DNA of 14,561 bases, from NCBI GenBank assembly GCA_021795795.1, contig JAJYPA010000165.1, positions 1 through 14,561 on the forward strand, given 5' to 3'. Source of the stretch: Pseudomonadota bacterium (lineage in GTDB: Bacteria; Pseudomonadota; Gammaproteobacteria; Halothiobacillales; Halothiobacillaceae). The notes beneath the pieces were generated by a model. That model did not search any database, was not told the DNA's origin, and was given only the letters and a program-made list of their open reading frames with translations. Below, piece after piece: positions 1-6,928 of the stretch. The translations under genes and the position numbers were made by a program. Each line of letters opens with the position of its first letter. The stretch's first letter is position 1.

Positions 1-347
1 TGTTGATGCAGCACATGCACGGCATCCATGGCGATGGCCGGTAGAATGGCGCGAAACAGGTAGTGCTCAGCGGATGACAACCGCAGCTCTTCCCGCCATT
101 CCAACCGCTTTCCGGTGGCGGCTTGGACGTCTTCCACGATGGTTGCCGGGAGCTGGTTTTCGGCAATGTCCAGAAGCTTCGCAGTCTGCTCAACCTGGTT
201 CCACCACACGGGCAGAAACCCGGATGGGTCCATGGCGATGTCGATGGGGATGTTCATGCCTTCCGCTTTCCATGGATACCGTTCATACGTGTTTTTCAGG
301 ATGCGCAGAAAAATCTGGGCGTAATCCGGATTCGCTGATTCCGACAT
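1..347 (-). CDS. Unrecognised protein, N-terminal 115 residues (cut by window edge)
   Basis: An open frame without stops runs on the minus strand from an ATG at 347 to the left edge, so the C-terminus is missing. A GAGG ribosome site lies at 355-358, seven bases from the ATG, and a promoter-like pair lies further upstream, which supports this start. The visible protein begins MSESANPDYAQIFLRILKNT. It is soluble and mostly helical in appearance, with aromatic clusters (YERYPW at 21-26, PVWWNQ at 46-51) and no signal peptide or membrane segment in the part seen. I recognise no family. It diverges from the transfer operon starting at 458 and shares its upstream region, so the two may be co-regulated. 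The coding call is fairly sure because the frame stays open for 115 codons with sensible composition and a good start. The function is unknown. Confidence 0.75.
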   Translation of the reverse strand, partial: MSESANPDYAQIFLRILKNTYERYPWKAEGMNIPIDIAMDPSGFLPVWWNQVEQTAKLLDIAENQLPATIVEDVQAATGKRLEWREELRLSSAEHYLFRAILPAIAMDAVHVLHQ

Positions 348-385
348 GGGGTAACCTCGGTCTTCTCTTGGTGCGTCATTGTGCT

Positions 386-414
386 ATCATACCGATGATG
401 GCGGTTTCAGACAA
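386..414 (-). promoter_or_regulatory. Candidate sigma-70 promoter for the leftward gene
   Basis: Read on the minus strand, a TTGTCT -35 element (409-414) is separated by 17 bases from a TATGAT -10 element (386-391). The predicted transcription start is near 379, giving a leader of about 32 bases before the ATG at 347. On the plus strand, TATCAT at 385-390 overlaps the same site and could be the -10 of a divergent promoter for the gene at 458, but its -35 is poor. The overlap would let one regulator affect both directions. This is a motif match only. Confidence 0.45.
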
Positions 415-457
415 ACGGCAGGCATGCTGTTTCCATGCACGATAAAGGTGGCTCCCA

Positions 458-946
458 ATGGCAGACGCAGAAGACGATGTGGTGATGACCCCCGGCGCGG
501 TCGCAGAACAAAACCAGTTACACGTCCGGAATTTTCAAGGGCTTTCCCTCTCCCCTTCGCCATGGGAAGACTTGCCGGAATCCAGAGCGGATGACGCGGT
601 GGAGAAAGTCCGAAAAACCAGGCGACAGGAACTCGAAGACCGGCAGCGCGTCGAGAGGGAGCAGGCGCAACGCGAAGACGCGTATGGGCGGAAGTATCGT
701 TCTTACATGGCGGTGCTCTCGACCGAAGCGCGTCAGGCGCGCACCCAGGGCGCCGATGTGGACCCGGATACGATGGTCAGCCTGTTGCATATGGGCATGG
801 ATGCCATCTCCGGTGGCGGTGTTGGTGCGGTGGTGCACGGGATTGTTGCGGAAGATATGACCAAAGGTGACTCGGAAAAACAGGAAACCCGTCAGGGGCA
901 AGATCAGCGCGCCGCCCCTGTGAATCAGCCGTTACGGGAAAATTAA
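458..946 (+). CDS. Unrecognised 162-aa protein, first gene of the transfer operon
   Basis: The ATG at 458 has a purine-rich AAAGG about ten bases upstream. I recognise no family. The N-terminal 40 residues look disordered and acidic. Residues about 46-85 are highly charged (repeated R, E, Q) and likely form a long helix or coiled coil. A small glycine-rich hydrophobic stretch follows at about 120-135 (ISGGGVGAVVHGIV), and the tail is polar and Gln/Arg-rich. There is no signal peptide and no clear membrane helix. It ends three bases before the next gene and begins the run leading to dotM and dotL. By position it may be an accessory factor of the type IVB transfer apparatus, which is inference only. 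It is confident as a gene because of its spacing, the charge pattern and the absence of a better competing frame. Confidence 0.8.
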   Translation: MADAEDDVVMTPGAVAEQNQLHVRNFQGLSLSPSPWEDLPESRADDAVEKVRKTRRQELEDRQRVEREQAQREDAYGRKYRSYMAVLSTEARQARTQGADVDPDTMVSLLHMGMDAISGGGVGAVVHGIVAEDMTKGDSEKQETRQGQDQRAAPVNQPLREN

Positions 947-949
947 AAA

Positions 950-1651
950 ATGTGGAACATCGAGAGAACGGAAGATGGGGTTCTGCCGCTCTACGTGTTG
1001 TCCGCCATTCTGGATGCTCAACAATGGTTGCAACATCAACAGTATTGGGGCGGGCTCCTGAATGCCGACAATCGGGGTGTGTCCTGGACGTTGGGATCAC
1101 GGATAACCGGTCGACATTTTGCCGTGGCGCAATATCCGGCACACGCTTTCGGTGGCACCTCTCAGGAAGGAGTGCTGATTTTGGCGAGGTCCGGCGCACG
1201 ATGGAACGAAAGTCGTGAAATGTCCGATATTCCTTCTCCAGAGGTGGCCAAGCATCCTTTGACATGGTTTGCGAGTATTCCATGGACAGCGCACCTATCT
1301 AAAAACCGGGATCATCTGGTTTTGTTCTGCGCGGAACAAAGCTATGGTGGGGTGCGGTTTCCGGCATGGACGTTGACGCTTCCCATAAGTTTGACCGTAT
1401 GGAACCTGCTTTACGCCGATTCTCTGCGTCAGCGGGAAGATTTACCCATGGTTTCCCGTTTCGCGCTGGGGGACGGTGTCTTTGTTCCGGTATTGGGCTT
1501 CGACGTCATGTGGGGATCCATCGTCAGCACGCCGGTGCGTATCGACCCGTTGATTGAGGAATTGCGTCGGCTCGCCAAAAACGAACGGCGCTCCGTGCTG
1601 CTGGACCCCGTCACGGGGATGGACCCCACTCAACAAAGGGCTGCGGTATGA
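950..1651 (+). CDS. Unrecognised 233-aa protein of the transfer operon
   Basis: The start ATG lies three bases after the stop of the upstream gene, with only a weak purine-rich ribosome site (GGGAA near 936-940), which fits translational coupling. The protein begins MWNIERTEDGVLPLYVLSAI. It is rich in Trp and aromatic residues and has no evident signal peptide. Hydrophobic stretches around residues 140-155 and 172-190 are more like buried beta strands than membrane helices. The C-terminus is a charged helix (PLIEELRRLAKNERRSVLLD) and a short polar tail. Its stop overlaps the next start in an ATGA at 1648-1651. I do not recognise the family. The conserved operon position before the TraX-like and DotM-like genes suggests a role in the transfer machinery, but nothing in the sequence shows which. 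Confidence 0.82.
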   Translation: MWNIERTEDGVLPLYVLSAILDAQQWLQHQQYWGGLLNADNRGVSWTLGSRITGRHFAVAQYPAHAFGGTSQEGVLILARSGARWNESREMSDIPSPEVAKHPLTWFASIPWTAHLSKNRDHLVLFCAEQSYGGVRFPAWTLTLPISLTVWNLLYADSLRQREDLPMVSRFALGDGVFVPVLGFDVMWGSIVSTPVRIDPLIEELRRLAKNERRSVLLDPVTGMDPTQQRAAV

Positions 1652-2187
1652 GTGCTTCCGGCCAGCAGGGCGAGAGGGGTCCCACGGGTAAAAAAAATCA
1701 AAATGACCGCCTTTTCTTCACGCTAAAACCGGAAAAAAAGGTGGCCGGATGGTTTCTGGGTGTCGCTTCCGCGCGGCGGACTGCCAAGGCTTTCGGTAGT
1801 TTTAAGGAAACCATGCTGCACGGTGATCAGAAACATGCCTATTGGGTGGCCAGCATGCCACAGAAGGCCCGCGATGTGTTGGCGCGCAGGGTTTCCCGTG
1901 AAGCGTTTATCTATATCGCCATCGGGGGAATTTTGGGGGCTTCCGCTTTTTGGGACGGCATATCGGACGGGCTCGCCGGGAAAGTGGATGATGGGCTTTT
2001 CTGGCTGACGTTAGGGTTATTGGCGAGCATTATGGGCGCCTGGATCGGTACCGTGAAATTGTGGCAGGCCCATAACGTCAAAAAAGCCGATTCTTGTACT
2101 TTGACGGAATTTTTGAATCTGTCGGGGCCTCTCGATGGGAGGCATTCTGACAGCCGTCGTTCCGACGGAGGCGCTGATGGCAGCTAA
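1648..2187 (+). CDS. Two-helix inner-membrane protein, TraX (IncI)/IcmV-like, tentative
   Basis: A 179-aa protein translated from an ATGA overlap with the upstream gene. The N-terminal 80 residues are polar and basic (KKNQND, KPEKK, SARR). Two membrane helices follow at about 85-106 and 117-137. A short basic cytoplasmic segment comes next (KLWQAHNVKK, then a CTLTEFLNL motif at 150-158), and then a polar Ser/Asp-rich tail. This topology, with two helices near the C-terminus followed by a Trp/Gln/Lys segment ending in a T-x-x-E-hydrophobic motif, resembles the small type IVB proteins called TraX in IncI plasmids and IcmV in Dot/Icm systems. The match is by remembered family shape, not alignment. 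The final 11 bases overlap the dotM start, which couples their translation. An unrelated small membrane protein remains possible. Confidence 0.8.
   Translation: MSASGQQGERGPTGKKNQNDRLFFTLKPEKKVAGWFLGVASARRTAKAFGSFKETMLHGDQKHAYWVASMPQKARDVLARRVSREAFIYIAIGGILGASAFWDGISDGLAGKVDDGLFWLTLGLLASIMGAWIGTVKLWQAHNVKKADSCTLTEFLNLSGPLDGRHSDSRRSDGGADGS
2167..2171 (+). promoter_or_regulatory. Ribosome binding site that sets the dotM start
   Basis: GGAGG lies five bases before the ATG at 2177. An in-frame ATG at 2135 would add 14 residues but has no comparable site and lies deep inside the preceding gene, so 2177 is preferred. Confidence 0.75.
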
Positions 2188-3481
2188 GGCGGGCGGAGAC
2201 AGCAGCGATGAGTTGATTGGCATCCTGGTTGCCGTCGCCGCCGGGATAGGGTTGTTGGCATTCTGGGTATGGCATTTCTACGGAGACTACAAGACCGGCG
2301 TCAATACTCTGTTTGTCTGGGTTGCCCAGGGGGAACTGCTTCCGTTTCTTCCGTTCAGCCATACAGCGGACCTGATCTTTTTCAAGTTAAAAACGACGCC
2401 CGCGGGACAGTTTACTTTTGCACAAATGTGGGCGGCCCTTTCTATAGGTGGCTCTTATCTCCGCTGGCTGGTCATCCCGCTTATCGCGCTCATCACCTGG
2501 ATGCGGTGGCGACAAATCTCCTGGATTGAAAAGTATCGACGCGCGTTCACCATGAAAACTCTCGTAGAACACAATGCTGAGTTTTTTCCGGCTTTAATGC
2601 CGATTGTGAACCGTGAAAAATCTTTACTGGATGAACCTCCGGCACAAGGACCATGGCGCTTCGCGGAGCCGCCCATGCTGTTCGCTTTGAAGCACGGGAT
2701 GATCACTTCCGCTGACGGGAAAAGAGTTCCTGTTTCATGGTGCTATCAGAAAAGTGGTTTACCCAGAACCATGCCATCTGTTCCGGATGGTGGTTTTCAC
2801 TTTCAGCCCAAGATCGCCGAGAAAGTTTTATTGGAACGGATGGGGCCAACCGCGCCTTCCGGGAAAAAAGGGTTGATCTTGTTGCCTCGTTATCAAAAAG
2901 GGTTGGCGGGGGCTTTTTGTGCGTTCGCGTTGGGGTATCGCAAAGAAGGACAAGCGATCCTCAATGCCATGAGTTGCTCGTTCGATGAGCGGGAAGCCGT
3001 AAAAAGCCAGAACGATCGAGAAATTCCAGGCGATTTCCCACTGAATATCCTGACGGCTGAGTCTTATATTACTCGGGCGTTGAAACCTCGGCCCGTGGAT
3101 GCCTGCAGCACGGAAGACAACCTCGCCGCCAAGGTGCGCGCCAAAGTCGCCATGCACGATGCTTTTCTCTATGGCTGGTTGGGTGCGCTGCTGGAGGCAG
3201 CACGGGAAAAAGGTGGAACGCTTCCATCGCAACAGTTCCTCTGGTTGCGGCCCGCCCATCGGGAATTGTGGTATTTCCTGAATTCGTTGGGAGGCAACCC
3301 GTGTCATAACGAAGCGGTAGCCTTTTGGTCTCATTATAACGCAGAAAATGTATTGAAACGGCCCATTTCCACGCCGGTCATACAGTATGGAATCACCTCA
3401 TTGAAGGCCAGCATCGCCAAGGAAAATTGGTTCAACATCGGTCCTGGCCAATCCTGGCAGGATTTGCGCGGGAAATCATGA
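2177..3481 (+). CDS. dotM: DotM/IcmP/TrbA-like type IVB coupling complex protein
   Basis: A 434-aa inner-membrane protein of the DotM (Legionella IcmP, IncI TrbA) family. It is a partner of the DotL coupling ATPase that helps deliver substrates to the type IVB channel. Two membrane helices lie near the N-terminus, at about residues 12-33 and 85-108. A basic juxtamembrane segment (WMRWRQISWIEKYRRAF) leads into the cytoplasmic domain. Family-like features include the acidic/Pro/Trp segment PPAQGPWRFAEPPMLFA at 154-170. The C-terminal helical region contains FLWLRPAHRELWYFLNSLGG and a following HYNAEN-L-KRPISTPVI stretch, the pattern I know from DotM. The length is slightly more than the roughly 380-400 residues usual for the family. 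It overlaps the upstream gene by 11 bases. Downstream, dotL follows after 68 bases without the trbB gene that separates these two in R64. Family assignment is fairly sure. Confidence 0.88.
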   Translation: MAAKAGGDSSDELIGILVAVAAGIGLLAFWVWHFYGDYKTGVNTLFVWVAQGELLPFLPFSHTADLIFFKLKTTPAGQFTFAQMWAALSIGGSYLRWLVIPLIALITWMRWRQISWIEKYRRAFTMKTLVEHNAEFFPALMPIVNREKSLLDEPPAQGPWRFAEPPMLFALKHGMITSADGKRVPVSWCYQKSGLPRTMPSVPDGGFHFQPKIAEKVLLERMGPTAPSGKKGLILLPRYQKGLAGAFCAFALGYRKEGQAILNAMSCSFDEREAVKSQNDREIPGDFPLNILTAESYITRALKPRPVDACSTEDNLAAKVRAKVAMHDAFLYGWLGALLEAAREKGGTLPSQQFLWLRPAHRELWYFLNSLGGNPCHNEAVAFWSHYNAENVLKRPISTPVIQYGITSLKASIAKENWFNIGPGQSWQDLRGKS

Positions 3482-3492
3482 CCTGCGGTCAT
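3478..3492. repeat. Short inverted repeat over the dotM stop codon
   Basis: ATGACC (3478-3483) and GGTCAT (3487-3492) form perfect 6-bp arms with a 3-base loop, and the dotM stop TGA sits in the first arm. No T-run follows, so it does not look like an intrinsic terminator. It could be a small processing or pausing hairpin in the 68-bp dotM-dotL gap, or chance. Confidence 0.4.
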
Positions 3493-3549
3493 TGCGCTAG
3501 CGTCGCAGCCTGCAGTCGGCACGACGGTAAACCCTAAAGGAAACGGCTG

Positions 3550-6408
3550 GTGGCGAATAAAAACGAACCGGAATTTAGTGTAGAAGGCGATCACCAGTTT
3601 GTAGATCGTCGGAAATTGCGCCGCGACCTCACCAGCATCCAGACGCAGATGCTGCGCTTTGCCGCAACGCCGATTGGCTCCGCGGTTATCGTTATGGTTA
3701 TTGGCGTTACCGGAGTGGTTTTTCCGGGATTGCTTTTATTCTCCATCCTGGCACCACTGGTGATGTTGGTCGTCACGCATTTTCTGCCCTCTTTGTGGAC
3801 CGCGCAGTTGCCATTGCGGCTCCCTTTGGATGAGGCGGCCAATGAACGCATAGATTATGGCGATCCAAAGCCGCAACACAAAGGCTACAACAAGGCGCGC
3901 GGAGCTTTCCTGATCGGAACTGCCTGGCGCAACAGGGAAGAGGTCTGGGCGGCCTTTACGGATATTTTGACACACTGTTTGGTAATCGGTGGAACGGGTG
4001 CCGGTAAAACGGAGCAGTTGATCAGCATGCTGTTCAATGCGCTGGCCTGTGCCGGCGGCGGGCTGTACGTCGACCCTAAAGGCGGCCCGAAGTTGGTGGG
4101 GCAATTCGGAACCATGGCCAGATTCTGCGGACGCGATGATGATCTGCGCATTCTAAATTTCGCTTTGGGTCAGGAGGAGACGAGCCCTTCTCCGTTCATC
4201 CGCTCCAATACGTTGCAACCTTTCGCTTTTGGTAAGGCGGACTCGCTCAAGGAGCTTCCGTTGTCTTTGATGTCGGGCGGCGAAGATAAAGGCTCCATTT
4301 TTTCTTCCAACGGTAAAACGCTCATGACGGGGTTGATGTTCGGGTTGGTGGATTTACGCAAGATGGGTGAGATTTACCTGACCATCAATGACATTCGGAC
4401 ATACATCAATTCAGACAAATATATTGAGTTGGCCTTGCGCAAGGACATATCCTCGGTAGCGAGAGAGGCCATGCAGTCTTTTCTGGTTTCCCTGGGCTGG
4501 AAAGAAGGTGTCACCGATCGCACCAAGTGGGGAGATTTCGACCGGCAGTATTCGTATGCGCAAAACTACTTTCTGGACAGCTTGTCTGTGATGTCGGATA
4601 CCTATCGGCATATTTTCAACGTTCCGATTGGCGACATCAATATGGTGGATATCATCCTGAACCGTCGGATGTTTCTTTGTGTAATTCCATCCCTCGAAAA
4701 ATCCAAAAAAGAGCTATCAAGTTTAGGGAAAATCACTTTGGCAGTTATCCGTCTGGCCACGGCGGTTGGCTTGGGTGGCGGCGAGATTATGGGCAACTGG
4801 AAAGAACTGGTGGATCTGACCGTATCGGCATCCGAAGTTCCCAGCTTTCTCTTTGTCGATGAGTATGCAGCCATTGCCGTGGATGGATTCGCTGAGGTTT
4901 TCACCCAGGGCCGCAGTCATGGGATCTCGGCCACTATCGGCTCTCAGGATTGGGCGGGCATCAAAAAGGCCAATGAAGCCGAAGCGCAACAGATTGTCGC
5001 CAACACCAAGCTCAAGTTTATCATGACGACGGATGACCCCAATGACACTCAGCAACTGATCACGTCACTGGCGCAATCGGATGATGAGGAGATCCGTTCA
5101 CAAGGTTTTTCCATGGGTACCGTTAACTATTACGATAACCAGTCCGCACAATCGGTCAAGGCTTCACGGATTGACCGAAAGGACCTGTCCGGGCAGGTTG
5201 AAGGCGAGTGGCATCTGTTTTTCAAGAACCGCATCATTCGCGGGTATGGCTTTTTTGCCGGTGGCGTCCCAGATGACGAAAACTCCCCCTTGTTTGTGCA
5301 TCACCTGCTCATGGTGGAGCGACCAAAATACACGGCGTTGTCCGCGCAATTCGGGGTCATCAAGGAGACCATTGATCACTGGATCGCTCAGATTCAGCAG
5401 TCCACGGAGACTGCCGTCAGCAAGACTGCCGTCAGCAAGACTGCCGTCGGCGAGACAAGAACGAGCAACACCTTTCAACCGGATTATACGGATATGGAAG
5501 GGTGCATTCCGCTGGGTGCGGTTTTTGAAGCAACGCGGTTATGCAATGAAGTCAATGCGCATGGAGTTCCGGGGCTTGCCAATAAGCCTTTATTTTCCGT
5601 CCTGAATCGTCGCGAGACGGTTTGCGCGGCGATTTATGCCTGGATTGAGGAAAACCAGCAGATCCAACAATGCCTGAAAGAATACGCGGAAGCACTAGAA
5701 CGGGATGCGCGAAAGAAACTGGCCAGTCCGCAGAGCAGCCGCCAGCAGGTAGAGACTGAAACCAATCGCCATTCCATGTCGTCCACTGCTCCGGGCTCCG
5801 CGCGAGACGTTGATGCAGGCAGACTGCCTGCGGACGACGGACTTGCAGATGATGGTGACGGCTCCGTAGGGGTTGCACCACGGCATGGGGTTGCACCCCA
5901 GCAAGGGGTCGCGGTAAAGGATTCCGCTGAGCAGGCTGTTGTTCCCTCTCATGATGACCCGGACGATCTTCTGTCCGTCATGGAACGGCAAATGTTTACA
6001 AGTGCAAACAAGCCTGGTGGTGCAGAGCCTGCAGAGGTTATAGAGACGAATCCGGAAAATTCATTTGCTGCTGACGCGGTTCCTGACGAACCGGAAAGTC
6101 TTCCGCCCGCCTCCATGGACCGTGCGCGAATGGCGGCCCACGATTTCTCCGGGTTATCCCAGTTTGTGGAAGAGTCCCTGTCGGTATCGGAAAAACCTTT
6201 ACGAGGGGTTGTGGAGGCCAGCTCACAAAAAGAGACGGAAGCCGAGAAAAAAGCGGAATCCCAGGAAGCTGTGCGCGTCGTGAAGGATCACATGATCCAC
6301 GTATTGACTGAACCGCCCTACCCCAGCCCGCCTATCCCTGAGCCCATCGAGGCCTCCCGGTTCCGGAACATGGCGGAACGCTGGATTAAACAAGTGAAAG
6401 ATCAATGA
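3550..6408 (+). CDS. dotL: DotL/IcmO/TrbC-like type IV coupling ATPase with long C-terminal extension
   Basis: A 952-aa type IV coupling protein of the type IVB class (DotL/IcmO in Dot/Icm, TrbC in IncI). It is an inner-membrane ATPase that receives DNA-relaxase or protein substrates and passes them to the channel. The start is GTG with AAAGG nine bases upstream. A long hydrophobic segment at about 42-79 makes one or two membrane helices. The Walker A motif GGTGAGKT is at 147-154, a YVDPKGGP motif follows at 173-180, and the Walker B motif FLFVDEYA is at 433-440. A sensor-like GSQDW is at 464-468. The ATPase body ends near residue 610. The remaining 340 residues hold a small folded-looking segment (about 645-720), then a disordered Ser/Pro/Glu-rich region, and a conserved-looking C-terminal helix (ASRFRNMAERWIKQVKD). 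DotL and R64 TrbC are nearer 760-785 residues, so the tail is long. It contains 15-bp and 18-bp tandem repeats and overlaps the next gene by an ATGA. Confidence 0.93.
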   Translation: MANKNEPEFSVEGDHQFVDRRKLRRDLTSIQTQMLRFAATPIGSAVIVMVIGVTGVVFPGLLLFSILAPLVMLVVTHFLPSLWTAQLPLRLPLDEAANERIDYGDPKPQHKGYNKARGAFLIGTAWRNREEVWAAFTDILTHCLVIGGTGAGKTEQLISMLFNALACAGGGLYVDPKGGPKLVGQFGTMARFCGRDDDLRILNFALGQEETSPSPFIRSNTLQPFAFGKADSLKELPLSLMSGGEDKGSIFSSNGKTLMTGLMFGLVDLRKMGEIYLTINDIRTYINSDKYIELALRKDISSVAREAMQSFLVSLGWKEGVTDRTKWGDFDRQYSYAQNYFLDSLSVMSDTYRHIFNVPIGDINMVDIILNRRMFLCVIPSLEKSKKELSSLGKITLAVIRLATAVGLGGGEIMGNWKELVDLTVSASEVPSFLFVDEYAAIAVDGFAEVFTQGRSHGISATIGSQDWAGIKKANEAEAQQIVANTKLKFIMTTDDPNDTQQLITSLAQSDDEEIRSQGFSMGTVNYYDNQSAQSVKASRIDRKDLSGQVEGEWHLFFKNRIIRGYGFFAGGVPDDENSPLFVHHLLMVERPKYTALSAQFGVIKETIDHWIAQIQQSTETAVSKTAVSKTAVGETRTSNTFQPDYTDMEGCIPLGAVFEATRLCNEVNAHGVPGLANKPLFSVLNRRETVCAAIYAWIEENQQIQQCLKEYAEALERDARKKLASPQSSRQQVETETNRHSMSSTAPGSARDVDAGRLPADDGLADDGDGSVGVAPRHGVAPQQGVAVKDSAEQAVVPSHDDPDDLLSVMERQMFTSANKPGGAEPAEVIETNPENSFAADAVPDEPESLPPASMDRARMAAHDFSGLSQFVEESLSVSEKPLRGVVEASSQKETEAEKKAESQEAVRVVKDHMIHVLTEPPYPSPPIPEPIEASRFRNMAERWIKQVKDQ
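5409..5453 (+). repeat. Three 15-bp tandem units inside dotL
   Basis: GACTGCCGTCAGCAA occurs at 5409-5423 and 5424-5438, with a third copy differing at two bases at 5439-5453. In frame they encode TAVSK, TAVSK, TAVGE at about residues 621-635, just after the ATPase body. The unit is a multiple of three, so copy-number change would alter linker length without a frameshift. Confidence 0.85.
5815..5831. repeat. Perfect 8-bp palindrome inside the dotL tail
   Basis: GCAGGCAG (5815-5822) and CTGCCTGC (5824-5831) are exact reverse complements around a single A. As RNA the central bases would open into a loop and leave a GC-rich stem of five or six pairs. It lies 38 bases before the 18-bp repeats at 5869. 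A role is unknown. Confidence 0.6.
5869..5922 (+). repeat. 18-bp repeat family, locus 1 (two good units and one degraded unit, inside dotL)
   Basis: Units start at 5869, 5887 and 5905. The first two share GGGGTTGCACC followed by a C/G-rich stretch, and the third keeps GGGGTCGC and then diverges. They encode GVAPRH, GVAPQQ and GVAVKD at dotL residues 774-791. On the opposite strand the core reads GGTGCAACCCC, the same core as the units at 6429-6464 and, more loosely, 7212-7267. Confidence 0.85.
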
Positions 6409-6830
6409 GCAAAGAACGCTGTATCCCTTTTGCAGGGTGCAACCCCTTTGCAGGGTGCAACCTCGGGGCAAAGTCACCTTTTTCGGAATGGCAGGAGGCT
6501 TATAACCAGCATCTGGCCTATTACGCCAGGATGTCTCCGGATTACCGCGACACGGATCCCAAAAACTATCGTGCGCGGGATCGTGGCGCTCAGTGGGCGC
6601 ATAATATGGTGGAGGCCTCATTGGGTGCCGTCTGGCATCATGTTTACGCGGGGACACCGCTGGAAAAGCGTAATCGGATCTGGCAAAAACTCAAATTGAA
6701 TAGCACCTTTCTTGATGTGCACTCCATACCTGCGGCAGAAATACAGGCATTTCTGTCGCAGGAACGAACAGGAGCGGCTGATTTGCCATTGCGAGCATCG
6801 GTAGCGCAGGTGGAAATGCGGCTTGAATGA
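6405..6830 (+). CDS. Unrecognised 141-aa protein, last gene of the dotL operon
   Basis: The start ATG overlaps the dotL stop in an ATGA, so translation is probably coupled; no strong ribosome site is visible. The first 20 codons contain two copies of the 18-bp repeat, giving a PFAGCN-PFAGCN hexapeptide duplication at residues 8-19. The rest is soluble, rich in Trp, Tyr, Arg and Ala, and looks alpha-helical (AQWAHNMVEASLGAVWHHVY, then RNRIWQKLKL). There is no signal peptide or membrane segment. I recognise no family. Because the repeat lies in the extreme N-terminus, the original start could have been different: the repeat may have been inserted near the start codon and then read through. Position suggests a transfer accessory protein, perhaps one acting with DotL, as inference. 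Confidence 0.72.
   Translation: MSKERCIPFAGCNPFAGCNLGAKSPFSEWQEAYNQHLAYYARMSPDYRDTDPKNYRARDRGAQWAHNMVEASLGAVWHHVYAGTPLEKRNRIWQKLKLNSTFLDVHSIPAAEIQAFLSQERTGAADLPLRASVAQVEMRLE
6429..6464 (+). repeat. 18-bp repeat family, locus 2 (two units at a gene start)
   Basis: TTTGCAGGGTGCAACCCC occupies 6429-6446 and is repeated with one mismatch at 6447-6464. Each unit contains a TTGCA-GGG-TGCAA inverted repeat and could form a small hairpin. Both units lie in the first 20 codons of the gene at 6405 and are in frame. Confidence 0.88.
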
Positions 6831-6858
6831 AGAGACAGGTATTTTTTTGCGCCGAGAT

Positions 6859-6888
6859 TTGTATCTTCCTCATGTGCTTCTGTATAAT
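6859..6888 (+). promoter_or_regulatory. Candidate sigma-70 promoter before the 90-aa gene
   Basis: A perfect TATAAT -10 box is at 6883-6888 with TTGTAT at 6859-6864, 18 bases upstream, as a weak -35. The predicted start is near 6895, giving a leader of about 34 bases before the ATG at 6929. The surrounding 98-bp gap is AT-richer than the neighbouring genes, which fits a promoter. Confidence 0.6.
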
Positions 6889-6916
6889 GATAGACTGAGA
6901 ATGGTCTCGCGTGGAA

Positions 6917-6922
6917 AAGGAG
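6917..6922 (+). promoter_or_regulatory. Ribosome binding site that sets the start at 6929
   Basis: AAGGAG lies six bases before the ATG at 6929. A GTG at 6911 in the same frame would place this site inside the coding region and has no ribosome site of its own, so 6929 is preferred. Confidence 0.8.
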
Positions 6923-6928
6923 TTTGAA

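Noticed and set aside
518..1283. Two overlapping minus-strand open frames opposite the first operon genes
   Set aside because: They lie antisense to the well-spaced plus-strand genes at 458 and 950, have no ribosome sites, and have Arg/His-rich composition typical of shadow frames.
6842..6848. Run of seven T after the transfer operon as a terminator
   Set aside because: No GC-rich hairpin directly precedes it, so an intrinsic terminator is not supported.
6911..6928. GTG at 6911 as the start of the 90-aa protein
   Set aside because: The AAGGAG ribosome site at 6917-6922 would be inside the coding region. The ATG at 6929 is correctly spaced from it.
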